Assembly: GCA_964632495.1 (NCBI GenBank)
Contig: CAZWDS010000006.1
Span: 1-64,000, forward strand
DNA from: CALKXV01 sp964632495
GTDB lineage: Bacteria > Pseudomonadota > Alphaproteobacteria > Rhodobacterales > Rhodobacteraceae
Reading direction: 5' to 3'
DNA: 64,000 bases
A program made the position numbers and the translations under genes. The notes below the pieces were generated by a model, which worked only from the letters and a program-made list of their open reading frames with translations, ran no database searches and was not told where the DNA came from. Position 1 is the first letter of the stretch. Each line of letters opens with the position of its first letter. This document shows positions 41,530 through 50,126 of the stretch, piece after piece.

Positions 41530-42708
41530 TCACGCAATACGTTCCAGAATTGAACAATAGTTTGCCACGGCGGCACCGCCCATGTTGAATACACCGCCCA
41601 GCTTGGGCGCGTCCAATTGCATGTCGCCCGCCTCGCCGGCAAGCTGCATCGCGGCCATCACATGCATCGACACACCCGTGGCCCCAATCGGATGTCCTTT
41701 GGATTTCAACCCGCCAGACACATTGACTGGCAGCTTGCCATCTTTGGCCGTAATCCCCTCGCGAATGACTTTCCAGCCTTCGCCTTGGGGCGCCAAACCC
41801 ATGGCTTCGTATTCGATCATCTCGGCGATTGTGAAGCAGTCGTGCGTCTCAACAAAGCTCAGATCATCCAGCGTCACACCGGCCTCGTCCGTAGCCCCGG
41901 CCCACGCCCGGCGTGCGCCGCCAAATTCTGTGGGATCACGGCGGGACAAGGGCAGCACATCATTGGCATGTTGGCGGCCGCGAAACGCAATCGCCCGCGA
42001 CAACGTGGCCGCGGTTTCGCGGTCGGCTACGATCAAGGCGGCCGCCCCGTCTGACACCAGCGAGCAATCGGTCCGCCGCAAAGGCCCCGACACAATCGGA
42101 TTGCGATCCGACACAGTGCTGCAAAACGCCATCCCCAAGTCCTTGCGCATATGGGCAAACGGGTTGTCCATGCCATTGGCGTGGTTCTTCGCCGCGATCA
42201 TAGCCAACTCTTCGGAGCGATCTCCAAAGCGCTGAAAGTAGTTGTTGGCGATCTGACCGAAAATACCGGCGAACCCGGCAGGGTGCCCCGCCTCTTCTTT
42301 GCGGTAACAGGCCGACAACAACACTTCGCCCACCTCGGGACCCGGCGTTGCCGTCATCTTTTCTGCACCGATCACCAAGGCGACACGCGCCCGGCCCGCC
42401 TCGATCGCATCCAAAGCGCAATACAAAGCAGCCGACCCTGTGGCGCAGGCGTTTTCCATACGGACAGCAGGCGTTTGCTCCAGCCCTGGAATGGCGACCG
42501 ACGGCAGCGCACCTTCGAAGCTTTGCTTGGACAATCCAGCGTTCAGCACGCCAACGGTGACATAATCGACATCGCTGGCGGTCACGCCCGCATGATCCAG
42601 CGCGGACTGCCCGACATCTGTCATCAAGCTTTCCACATCTTCATGGGCCGATTTGCCGAACTGACTGTGAGACCAGCCCACGATGACCGCGCCATTGTCC
42701 GTCTTCAT
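41530..42708 (-). CDS. Thiolase, SCP-x/acetyl-CoA acetyltransferase type
   Basis: 392 aa. ATG 42708 has AGAGGAACGGG upstream. Active-site Cys88 in ENACATGSAALYCALDAI, the ETHDCFTIAEMIEYEAMGL segment and GGLKSKGHPIGATG with catalytic His. Resembles the SCP2-thiolase group that cleaves or condenses branched or aromatic acyl-CoAs. That group usually has a DUF35 partner, which is missing here; the partner genes are an acyl-CoA synthetase and a PPC-like protein. Probably thiolysis of the acid taken up by the TAXI transporter. Confidence 0.88.
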   Translation of the reverse strand: MKTDNGAVIVGWSHSQFGKSAHEDVESLMTDVGQSALDHAGVTASDVDYVTVGVLNAGLSKQSFEGALPSVAIPGLEQTPAVRMENACATGSAALYCALDAIEAGRARVALVIGAEKMTATPGPEVGEVLLSACYRKEEAGHPAGFAGIFGQIANNYFQRFGDRSEELAMIAAKNHANGMDNPFAHMRKDLGMAFCSTVSDRNPIVSGPLRRTDCSLVSDGAAALIVADRETAATLSRAIAFRGRQHANDVLPLSRRDPTEFGGARRAWAGATDEAGVTLDDLSFVETHDCFTIAEMIEYEAMGLAPQGEGWKVIREGITAKDGKLPVNVSGGLKSKGHPIGATGVSMHVMAAMQLAGEAGDMQLDAPKLGGVFNMGGAAVANYCSILERIA

Positions 42709-42816
42709 TGTCCCGTTCCTCTCTTCAAAACACGCTATGGGTCGATCTTTGGTTTCGCCCCACGCCCGCAACATCTTGCAAACGGCATTCTGCGGCAGAC
42801 ACCCCGTCTCGACAAC

Positions 42817-42870
42817 CCACAAGAGCGTGCTTGGCCACAAGAGCGTGCTTGGCCACAAGAGCGTGCTTGG
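42817..42870. repeat. Three perfect tandem copies of an 18-bp unit
   Basis: The unit CCACAAGAGCGTGCTTGG occurs at 42817-42834, 42835-42852 and 42853-42870. It lies in the 306-base gap between the thiolase start and the TAXI receptor stop. 18 is a multiple of three and one frame stays open through it, but no gene is supported there. Copy number probably varies by slippage. Confidence 0.9.
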
Positions 42871-43014
42871 CACGCAAAACCAATCGCTCTTAGAATTTTG
42901 GATGACCTGATAAAAGACTCTGGCACGGCGACCATTTGGAACGTTGTACCCCAAATAGGCAGCCGGTTGCTTGCTGGCAGCCGAAGCCGCCAGCGAGATT
43001 TTCAAAGGAGCGGA

Positions 43015-43938
43015 TCACTTCACCCCGAAGTACTTCGCCGCACCCGGATGCAGCTCGATCGGCAGGCTTAACGATTGTTCTGGCACGATCTTGGCCGCCA
43101 GTGCATTTTCCGAAATCAACGCGTCAAGGTTCCCATAGATCGCTTCCGCCAGCTTTTCGACAAGTGCCTCATCCATATCAGCATGGGCAATCAGCAGATT
43201 TGGCGATCCAATCACGGTAATGGCTTCAGCCGAACCATAGATATCGGCGGGCACTTCCAGCTGTGTGTAATAGGGGAAAGTCTCGACCAGTTCGGTCATC
43301 TTCGCACCACCCAATTGGATGAATTGCAGATCATTCGAGGCCGCAATCTGCGACACAGCGCCCGTCGGGAACCCCGCAAGCGCGAAAGACGCATCCACGT
43401 TTCCGTCCGCCAATTGGCTCATGCCGTCGGCATAGGACAGGAAGCTTGGCGTGATGTCGTCCATGCTCATGTCGTAAAGCTTGAACAGGTTGCGCATCAA
43501 ACTCAGTGTCCCACCACCGGCAGGCCCCACGGCAACGGTGCGCCCTTTCAAGTCTTCAATCGATTCAATCCCCGAGCCCGGCAGCGTGACCATGTGCAGC
43601 ACGCTTGAGTGCAACGCGCCAACGCCGCGAATATCCAAAGCTTCTTTGTAAGGCCCTTTACCGCCCGCGGCGAGAAACGAAAGACTGGCCGGTGCAAGCG
43701 CCAAATCAACTTCGCCCGATGCCACAAGACGCGGGTTTTCAAGACCGCCACCGGTGACGATCGGCACCATGGTATAACCTTCGGCAAAGTTACTGACGTT
43801 GGCACTCAACGCCTGACCCATCGGATAATAGGCACCGCCAAGGCTGGCCGTTCCGATCCGAAGTTCCTGTTGAGCAACCGCGGCTTGCGACGACAACGCG
43901 ACCGCCACCACAGCCATTAGTTTCGTGAGTTTATTCAT
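43015..43938 (-). CDS. TAXI-family TRAP solute receptor
   Basis: 307 aa. ATG 43938 follows GGGAGGTTC; signal peptide about 1-22 (MAVVAVALSSQAAVAQQ). TAXI pattern: RIGTASLGGAYYPMGQALSA, VTGGGLENPRLVASGEVDLA, GRTVAVGPAGGGTLSLMRNL, and IGSPNLLIAHADMDEALVEK. TAXI receptors feed a fused TRAP permease; the only one nearby is at 46199-48079. Upstream of it is an ATCGAT palindrome, also found before the permease. Confidence 0.92.
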   Translation of the reverse strand: MNKLTKLMAVVAVALSSQAAVAQQELRIGTASLGGAYYPMGQALSANVSNFAEGYTMVPIVTGGGLENPRLVASGEVDLALAPASLSFLAAGGKGPYKEALDIRGVGALHSSVLHMVTLPGSGIESIEDLKGRTVAVGPAGGGTLSLMRNLFKLYDMSMDDITPSFLSYADGMSQLADGNVDASFALAGFPTGAVSQIAASNDLQFIQLGGAKMTELVETFPYYTQLEVPADIYGSAEAITVIGSPNLLIAHADMDEALVEKLAEAIYGNLDALISENALAAKIVPEQSLSLPIELHPGAAKYFGVK

Positions 43939-44006
43939 GTTGAACCTCCCTGTTCCGCCAGAAGCGCGTTGTGAACCCAAGGTCGACACGCGCACCCAAC
44001 AGCTTC

Positions 44007-44022
44007 ACTATATCGATATTTT
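44007..44022. promoter_or_regulatory. ATCGAT-centred palindrome between TAXI receptor and GST genes
   Basis: ACTAT-ATCGAT-ATTTT, about 70 bases before the receptor start and 100 before the GST start. Third of four such sites. Confidence 0.5.
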
Positions 44023-44124
44023 TAAATCTCACAACATTTTGGCGATTTTTGCATGACCCACGAACACCTGCTAGCAAGGCAAAGTACCACCATCGCCCGG
44101 TCTTCAAGAGGTCTCTGTCATCCC

Positions 44125-44892
44125 ATGCTCACACTCTACCACGCCAACCATTCCACCTGCAGTCAGAAAGTCCGCCTTTCTCTTGCGGAAAAGAGCCTCG
44201 ATTGGGAAAGCCGTCTGGTCAATCTGTCGACAAACGAGCATCTGACGCCCGAGTATCTGGCGCTTAATCCAAACGGCGTTGTACCAACGCTGGTCCACGA
44301 CGGAGCGGTCATCCGCGATTCCGGCGTGATCTGCGAATATCTGGAAGAGGCCTTTCCCGAACGCCCCTTGATGCCATCTGACCCCATAGCGCGCGCCGAA
44401 ATGCGGGCATGGATCCGGTACCTAGACGAGGTGCCAACGCCAGCGGTGCGCGTGCCCTCGTTCAACATGGCGTTCTTGCCGCGCTATGACGGGTTGGACG
44501 ACGACGCCTTTCAGGCCGAAGAGGCCGACATTCGACCCCTTAGAAAGCACTTTTACGAAAAGATGGGCCGCAAGGGCTTTGATGATGGCGAAGTTGACGC
44601 TGCGATGGAACAGCTTCAGGCCACCATTGACCGGATGGAAACTGCGCTTAGACATCAGCCGTGGTTGTCGGGCGACGACGTTGGCCTCGCCGATTTCATC
44701 GCGGCCCCGTTGATGGATCGGATGGATGATTTGGGGTTTGCGAATATGTGGGAAGCCGGGTCGCCGAATTTCACCAATTGGTTTCAACGGCTGCGCAACC
44801 GTGCGTCCTTTGCCACAGCCTTTTATCCGAAAGCGCGACTGTCCGAATTCTTGCCGATCGGGCCGCTCCGCCGCGAAACCGCACCGTCATAA
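44125..44892 (+). CDS. Glutathione S-transferase
   Basis: 255 aa. N-terminal thioredoxin fold with LYHANHSTCSQKVRLSLAEK (Ser/Cys near the glutathione thiol), LNPNGVVPTLVHDGAVIRDS with cis-Pro and the DSGVICEYLEEAFP glutathione gamma-Glu site. C-terminal helical domain to WLSGDDVGLADFIAAPLMDR. Possible roles are isomerising maleyl compounds or removing reactive intermediates of ring breakdown. Its stop overlaps that of the convergent TSUP gene by six bases. Confidence 0.88.
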   Translation: MLTLYHANHSTCSQKVRLSLAEKSLDWESRLVNLSTNEHLTPEYLALNPNGVVPTLVHDGAVIRDSGVICEYLEEAFPERPLMPSDPIARAEMRAWIRYLDEVPTPAVRVPSFNMAFLPRYDGLDDDAFQAEEADIRPLRKHFYEKMGRKGFDDGEVDAAMEQLQATIDRMETALRHQPWLSGDDVGLADFIAAPLMDRMDDLGFANMWEAGSPNFTNWFQRLRNRASFATAFYPKARLSEFLPIGPLRRETAPS

Positions 44893-45639
44893 AAAATTCT
44901 GGGCCAGAAGGCGCAAGGCCAGAAGCGTCAGAACCGCGACGATAATGCGATCAAAGGCGATCTTTGACATGCGCCGCCCGATAAACTCACCCGCAACCAT
45001 GCCAAGAAGCAATGGTACCAACGCCAGCGTGCCATAGCCGAACCTCTCCCACGTCATAATGCCAAGCGCGATCTGGACCGGGAATTGGGTCAGCGTCATG
45101 GCGAAAAAGAAAAGCGACATGGTGAAAATGAATTGCGGTCGGGGTAATCCGACAGCGTTCATGAAGGTGATTGCGACCGGGCCGGACAATCCGATGGCCC
45201 CCTGGAATACACCGCCAACAGCTCCGACTGGCACAACGGTTTTCCGCACCGTTTCCCAATCCAATGACCATGTCGGGTTTGTCAGGCGAAACGCCACATA
45301 GACCAGAACAACACAGGCAACCGTGGTGGTCAAAAAATCACTTGGTAGCCCGGCCAAGGCAAAGGTTCCTATTGCGGCCCCGACCATTCCAGCCAAGGCA
45401 AACCCAAAAGCGATTTTGCGATCTGGAATGTCTTTGCGGTATCGAAAAGTCTGCCAAGCGTTTGAAACAATGTTGGGCACCAGAAAAACCGCGACGGCGA
45501 ACGACACATCGAACATCACCGCCATGATCGGGATGGCAAAAAACGGCGCCCCGACCCCGGTCGCCCCTTTTAAGATGCCGCCCAGCCCGAAGGCCACGAA
45601 AACCAATAGAAGGTCAGGCGAGAGAAGCTGATCCAGAAT
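44887..45639 (-). CDS. TSUP-family (TauE/SafE-type) membrane permease
   Basis: About 239-250 aa, eight hydrophobic segments. Family pattern: FVAFGLGGILKGATGVGAPF near the N-terminus and the repeat GAVGGVFQGAIGLSGPVAIT in the middle. Exports or imports sulfite, sulfoacetate or organic acids. The reading frame has no ATG or GTG before helix 1: it opens after the cupin gene's TAA and offers ATT (45639), CTG (45636) or an internal TTG (45606). GAGG of the cupin's last codons lies eight bases before the ATT, so an ATT or CTG start coupled to the cupin is likeliest. Confidence 0.85.
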   Translation of the reverse strand: MLDQLLSPDLLLVFVAFGLGGILKGATGVGAPFFAIPIMAVMFDVSFAVAVFLVPNIVSNAWQTFRYRKDIPDRKIAFGFALAGMVGAAIGTFALAGLPSDFLTTTVACVVLVYVAFRLTNPTWSLDWETVRKTVVPVGAVGGVFQGAIGLSGPVAITFMNAVGLPRPQFIFTMSLFFFAMTLTQFPVQIALGIMTWERFGYGTLALVPLLLGMVAGEFIGRRMSKIAFDRIIVAVLTLLALRLLAQNFL

Positions 45640-45642
45640 AAG

Positions 45643-46182
45643 TTAATCCTCGCCTTTCACGGCGTCGTTCAGGACAAACATAATCATGCAAGGTTCGGTG
45701 CCCCGGTTGGACCAGGCGTGGTTCGTCCCCTGCTGGATGATCACGTCGCCTGCCGTCAGGTGAATGTCTTCTTCGTCCATCAGCATGTAAATCTCGCCGC
45801 TCAGCACGATCGAGTAATCAAGACTGTCCGTGCGGTGCATAAAGGGATGGCGCGCATCCTGAACCACATTGGCCCCTGCCCCCATTTCTGCGAAAGCCGA
45901 GGGGCCGTCAAGCGTGGCCAGAACCTCGGGGTCTTCGGGGTCAAACTGCACAACGCGAAACACCGCGCCGTTCTTGGGCGGATGCAGGATCAAGGGGCCG
46001 GTGACGGGATCGTCGTGGCTTTCCATAGGCGCGGGCGATTGGCCGTGCTGCCAAAAGTTCGTCAAGGTCACACCGGGCCGGTTGGGACGTTGCAGGATGC
46101 AAGAGGCCTCGTCGTCCATAATGACTTTCGCCACGCCATTTTCGTCATGGCCCGTGACCACACGTCTGAATGTTCTCGCCAC
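45643..46182 (-). CDS. Cupin-domain protein
   Basis: 179 aa. One cupin barrel at about 90-170: MHRTDSLDYSIVLSGEIYML (motif 1, His and Glu) and IIQQGTNHAWSNRGTEPCMI (motif 2, His). Relatives are small metal-binding proteins near transporters and dioxygenases. Between the fused TRAP permease and the TSUP gene on the same strand (16 bases and about 3 bases), so probably one operon. Confidence 0.85.
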   Translation of the reverse strand: MARTFRRVVTGHDENGVAKVIMDDEASCILQRPNRPGVTLTNFWQHGQSPAPMESHDDPVTGPLILHPPKNGAVFRVVQFDPEDPEVLATLDGPSAFAEMGAGANVVQDARHPFMHRTDSLDYSIVLSGEIYMLMDEEDIHLTAGDVIIQQGTNHAWSNRGTEPCMIMFVLNDAVKGED

Positions 46183-46198
46183 TTGTCTTCTCCCAGTT

Positions 46199-48079
46199 TC
46201 AGGACCTTTGTTCAGCAGTTAAGCGAGCCTGCCCCGTCGCAAGCACCGCCGCAATGCCAGCCAGCCCAACAAGATCGCTTAGCCACCATTGATGCAAAAG
46301 CGCAAGACCAGCCAACGCAGCCACAACACGCATGCCTCCCGTCAAAGGCGCCCGCGCAAACCCGATCACAGCGGCGGCGATGCCGAACACGCCAAGCGAT
46401 CCGCTGGCGATGGCCAAAGCAATGCTTGCAATGCCACCGGACAAAAGCAAGCCGGGTCCGAAGACGAACATGAACGGCAGGATGTAACAAGTCACCCCAT
46501 AGGCAAACGCCGTCCAGCCCACACGGTTGATATCCGCCTTGGCAATCCCCGCCGCCACATAGGACGCCAATGCCACAGGCGGCGTAATGGTCGACACGCA
46601 TCCGTAAAAGAAGACAAACAAATGCGCCGTCAAAAGCGGCAGGCCCATCTTCGCCAACGCGGGCGCCACCACGGTGGCCAGCACCAAATAAGCCGCCGTT
46701 GTCGGCAGCCCCATCCCAAGCACAATCGCCGTCAGCATCGTCAGGATCAGCGCAATCAACAGATACCCGCCCGAGGCGGCAACGATCAGACCGGAAATCT
46801 TAGACCCCAGTCCGGTGATCCCCAACGTACCCGCAATGATCCCCGCCGCCGCACAAGCCGCCGCAATAGGCACAACAGCCTTCGCACCTTCGGTGATCGC
46901 CTTGGCCGATTTGGAAACAAGCTCAACGTTGATGCGGCGCGTCCAAACAATGTGGCACGCCAGCAAAACAAGGATCGAATAGAACGAAGCCTTGAACGGC
47001 GAATATCCGTTCAACATCATCACGATCAACGTCCCAAAGGGAATGATGAATTGACCACCCTTCAAAAGGATCATCCAAATAGATTCATCGTCGTCAACAG
47101 CCACTTCAGAGGGTTTCAACCCGCTTTTCGCCGCCTGCAAATGCACAACGAAAAACAAGGACGCAAAGAACAACAACGCCGGAACAATCGCCGCCTTCAT
47201 AATGTTGGAATAGGGTGTGCCAACGATCTCGGCCATGATGAAGGCAGCAGCCCCCATGACCGGCGGCATGATCTGCCCGCCAGTTGAAACGACAGCCTCG
47301 ATCGCGCCAGCCTGATGGGGCTGATAGCCTTCCTTCTTCATCATCGGGATCGTCAACGTGCCGGTCACCGCCACATTGCCCGCAGCCGACCCCGAGATCA
47401 TGCCCAACAGCGTAGAAAAAATCACGGCTGTCTTGGCCCCTGCCGCGCGCATCCCGCGGGTCAACCGCGAGGCAAGGCGGAAAAAGAAATCCCCGGCCCC
47501 AAAGTTCGACAGGAACGCACCATAGATCGAGAACAGCACGATGTAAGTCGCGGATACTCCCAGCGGGATCCCAAAGACGCCTTGGCTGGTGGTCGTCAGA
47601 AACTCGGACATGCGCGTCAGGCTATAGCCGCGCCCGTACAGAACGCCGGGCAAGTAAGGCGAATAGAAAGGATAGGTGAAAAAGATCAGGCAAATGATCG
47701 CGAGGATAAGCCCGACCCCACGCCGCGCAGCCTCTAACACAAGCAGCAAAATGACGATGCCGACCCATGTATCCATTGCGACGGTCTCACCACCGCTCAG
47801 CGCAATGTCTTTCCAGCGGGACATCAAGTAAAGGCAGGCCGCCGTACTGATGACAATCAGGCCAAGACGCAGAAATTTATCCGCTGTTGAATCTTCCATC
47901 CGTTTTAGCGTCGCGCGCGTCAGAAACAGCAGCGCAAACATCATCATGAGATGGAAAATGCGAATGTCGCGCGTCGACAGGACAAACAATCCCGAGACAT
48001 TCAACAAATGAAAGCTGCCGATCAGAAACGCCACAAGCGTAGCGCCATGTTCGAACAGCTTGTTAAGCGTCGCGTTCAT
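46199..48079 (-). CDS. TRAP permease, fused 4TM/12TM type (TAXI-associated)
   Basis: 626 aa, about 16 or more hydrophobic segments: a DctQ-like first part (LVAFLIGSFHLLNVSGLFVL; AACLYLMSRWKDIALSGGET) joined to a DctM-like part (SGSAAGNVAVTGTLTIPMMK, STGGQIMPPVMGAAAFIMAE, LGMGLPTTAAYLVLATVVAP). This layout goes with TAXI receptors, so it should work with the protein encoded at 43015. Its promoter region has an ATCGAT palindrome 155 bases upstream. Confidence 0.93.
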   Translation of the reverse strand: MNATLNKLFEHGATLVAFLIGSFHLLNVSGLFVLSTRDIRIFHLMMMFALLFLTRATLKRMEDSTADKFLRLGLIVISTAACLYLMSRWKDIALSGGETVAMDTWVGIVILLLVLEAARRGVGLILAIICLIFFTYPFYSPYLPGVLYGRGYSLTRMSEFLTTTSQGVFGIPLGVSATYIVLFSIYGAFLSNFGAGDFFFRLASRLTRGMRAAGAKTAVIFSTLLGMISGSAAGNVAVTGTLTIPMMKKEGYQPHQAGAIEAVVSTGGQIMPPVMGAAAFIMAEIVGTPYSNIMKAAIVPALLFFASLFFVVHLQAAKSGLKPSEVAVDDDESIWMILLKGGQFIIPFGTLIVMMLNGYSPFKASFYSILVLLACHIVWTRRINVELVSKSAKAITEGAKAVVPIAAACAAAGIIAGTLGITGLGSKISGLIVAASGGYLLIALILTMLTAIVLGMGLPTTAAYLVLATVVAPALAKMGLPLLTAHLFVFFYGCVSTITPPVALASYVAAGIAKADINRVGWTAFAYGVTCYILPFMFVFGPGLLLSGGIASIALAIASGSLGVFGIAAAVIGFARAPLTGGMRVVAALAGLALLHQWWLSDLVGLAGIAAVLATGQARLTAEQRS

Positions 48080-48233
48080 GGCGTGACTTGCGTCAGCGGC
48101 AGATGCGGTGTTCGGACGTTTGACCGCCCCTGAGAGGTCTCGCTGAAAGTCGACACCTTAAGATCAGCCACAGTTCTACCCCGCCCGCGTTCATTTGGAA
48201 CAAGATTGCACGAAGACCTCTCGCCGCTCAACA

Positions 48234-48249
48234 AAAAAATCGATATTTT
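48234..48249. promoter_or_regulatory. ATCGAT-centred palindrome upstream of the fused TRAP permease
   Basis: AAAAA-ATCGAT-ATTTT in the 260-base gap before tRNA-Gln. A looser second copy (AATATCGGTTGAATAT) follows at 48264-48279. Fourth site of the set. Confidence 0.55.
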
Positions 48250-48340
48250 TTGTTCACGGGGAAAATATCGGTTGAATATAGAAAGACCCGACGGCCCACA
48301 CTGGCGACGTCTCAGGTCTCGAAGGTTTGGTGGATTTGCC

Positions 48341-48415
48341 TGGCTGGGGTGGTAGGATTCGAACCTACGATCTTCAGTACCAAAAACTGTTGCCTTACCA
48401 CTTGGCCACACCCCA
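48341..48415 (-). tRNA. tRNA-Gln (anticodon UUG)
   Basis: 75 nt including an encoded CCA. Acceptor arms TGGGGTG and CACCCCA pair perfectly; the discriminator is G. The anticodon stem CAGT/ACTG encloses the loop TTTTGGT, giving anticodon TTG. The T arm is GTAGGTTCGAATCCTAC. Located between the fused TRAP permease and kpsE. Confidence 0.96.
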
Positions 48416-48482
48416 GCACGGGCTGGCATGTCTTACGCAAGCCAGACCGTCCGTGCAAGCCCTTGTGTGGACCAAAAAGGCC

Positions 48483-50126
48483 TTAGGATGAAACCTGTTC
48501 TCGCAAGATCGCAGAGGTGACCGACGCCAATAGGTAAATCGCGCCAAAGATCAGGAAAGCGATCAGTGTGTTCTCGAAAACGCGCGGGTAAGTCGGCTCG
48601 TCTGGTGGCACTGGTGTCACGCCGACAGAAAGGAACCTGACCTGACGGTTTGCTTCAATTCGAGCCGCTTCCAACTGTTGCAGGGATTCCTGCATCATCA
48701 TCGTGCGGGTCTCAAGATCCACTTCGGCCATCCGCAGCTGAGCCGTGACAGATGCCAGCGATCCATCGCTGCCGCCGCTTGTAGTCAACTGCGCCCGCAG
48801 TTCCGCGATGAGCGATTCCAGACGTTCGATATCGCCTTCCACACCCGCCACACGTGCCGCGTTCGGCTGCGTGTTGTCCATCAACTGCGCCAGTTGCAGA
48901 CGTTTTTCGCGCAACTGAGTCTCAAAGCTGCCAATCTGGGTCATCAGGGACGACGTTTCCGATGCCGGGTCCAGCACGCCCATCTGCTCTTGCAGGGTCA
49001 GCACGCGTTGCTGAGAGTCGATCATCTTGACCTCAGCCTCTTGGAAGGACTCATTTGCCCCCCGCATCTGATCTGCGCGTTTCCTTTCGGTGATCCGGTC
49101 AACCCGCTCTTCGGCATAGCCGATCAGCGCTTCGGAAAAGACCCGGCTCATGTCCGGTGTCAGCGCTGCAACCTCCATGCGAAGCACACCTTCGGTTGGA
49201 TCGAACCCGACCTTCACGCTCTTTGTGTAGTGCTTGTACAGATCTTCGTTCGACGCATCGCTTTGAATCCGCTGGATCGAATCGATGGAAGGATCGCTGA
49301 AATGCTCGCGATAGCCGTATTCCTCGTCCAACCGCTGCAAAGCCCCGCGCGATGTCAGGAAATCCTGCACCAGAATCGAATCCTGGTTGGCCGCCAGTGG
49401 CGTGCCCCCCAACAGACCCGAGGTCGAGGCGGCAACTTCAGCCTGCTGAACGATAAATTCGGACTTGGTGGCATAGCTGGGCGTGGCCACGAAGGCGAAA
49501 TAGTAAAAACAAACCAGGGTCGGCAGCAAAACAAAGATCCCAACCCGGGCGGCAAGGAAGGTTAGCTTGCGGCGACGGCGGCGCGCGATATCGCGCTGGA
49601 TGCGTTCGATCTCGTGCATCCCCATGGCACCGCCGGGGGCTTGGGGAATATGCTCGCCGGGAAGGTTCTGCGGCTTTGGCTCGATCTTCGTGGGCAGCCC
49701 AACCTTACGCTCGGGCTTGGCCTGCGGCTTGACCGCGGCACCTGACTTCGACTTTGGGGCTTTGGCCTGGGCGTCGTCTTCCTTTTTGACCAGTTCGATC
49801 ATGTTCTGACGGTCAAAAGGATCAATGCCTTTGGCGCGCAGCAAATGCACCGCATCGAAGTCCGAACTGGGGGTCATCCCATGCTTTTGTGCCAACCGAC
49901 GCGCCATGCGCAACTGACGGCCCGTCAGACCTTCGCGGCGAATATCGGCAATGGCCTGTTCAGACGCCGAAACAGTCCCTGCCTTGGCCGAGCCGGGAAA
50001 AGCCGTATCGCCAAAGCCATCCTCGCTGGGAGGGCTAAGAGATGCATCATCCCCGCCTGCCCCGGTTCTGGGCTTGGCCGAATTGCGGCGGATGCGGAAT
50101 CTAGGCGCTTTGGGGTTCGTAGTCAT
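48483..50126 (-). CDS. kpsE: Capsule polysaccharide export inner-membrane protein, KpsE/BexC family
   Basis: 547 aa. Long disordered N-terminus (about 190 residues, Pro/Ala/Lys-rich), then helix 1 (ARVGIFVLLPTLVCFYYFAF), a periplasmic part with coiled coil (about 350-490; LREKRLQLAQLMDNTQPNAA, IERLESLIAELRAQL) and a terminal helix (NTLIAFLIFGAIYLLASVTS). It would bridge the inner-membrane ABC exporter to the outer-membrane channel. Overlaps the kpsT gene by 26 bases. The N-terminal extension contains a segment like a lipid-independent DNA-binding or docking helix (GLTGRQLRMARRLAQKHGM), whose function I cannot assign. Confidence 0.88.
   Translation of the reverse strand: MTTNPKAPRFRIRRNSAKPRTGAGGDDASLSPPSEDGFGDTAFPGSAKAGTVSASEQAIADIRREGLTGRQLRMARRLAQKHGMTPSSDFDAVHLLRAKGIDPFDRQNMIELVKKEDDAQAKAPKSKSGAAVKPQAKPERKVGLPTKIEPKPQNLPGEHIPQAPGGAMGMHEIERIQRDIARRRRRKLTFLAARVGIFVLLPTLVCFYYFAFVATPSYATKSEFIVQQAEVAASTSGLLGGTPLAANQDSILVQDFLTSRGALQRLDEEYGYREHFSDPSIDSIQRIQSDASNEDLYKHYTKSVKVGFDPTEGVLRMEVAALTPDMSRVFSEALIGYAEERVDRITERKRADQMRGANESFQEAEVKMIDSQQRVLTLQEQMGVLDPASETSSLMTQIGSFETQLREKRLQLAQLMDNTQPNAARVAGVEGDIERLESLIAELRAQLTTSGGSDGSLASVTAQLRMAEVDLETRTMMMQESLQQLEAARIEANRQVRFLSVGVTPVPPDEPTYPRVFENTLIAFLIFGAIYLLASVTSAILREQVSS

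Noticed and set aside
40310..41560. 416-residue plus-strand frame opposite the acyl-CoA synthetase
   Set aside because: Antisense shadow of a gene with complete adenylating-enzyme motifs.
42817..42870. Tandem repeats as a CRISPR array
   Set aside because: The 18-bp units are directly adjacent without spacers and no cas gene is present.
42709..43005. N-terminal extension of the thiolase through the 18-bp repeats (repeating PSTLLW)
   Set aside because: The repeats give a low-complexity extension absent from the family, and ATG 42708 has a good ribosome site.
46289..47287. 332-residue plus-strand frame opposite the fused TRAP permease
   Set aside because: Gln/Arg/His-rich antisense frame; the complement is an obvious multi-helix transporter.
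48341..48415. tRNA-Gln as an integration site of a mobile island
   Set aside because: No integrase gene and no repeat of the tRNA 3' end was noticed in the window.
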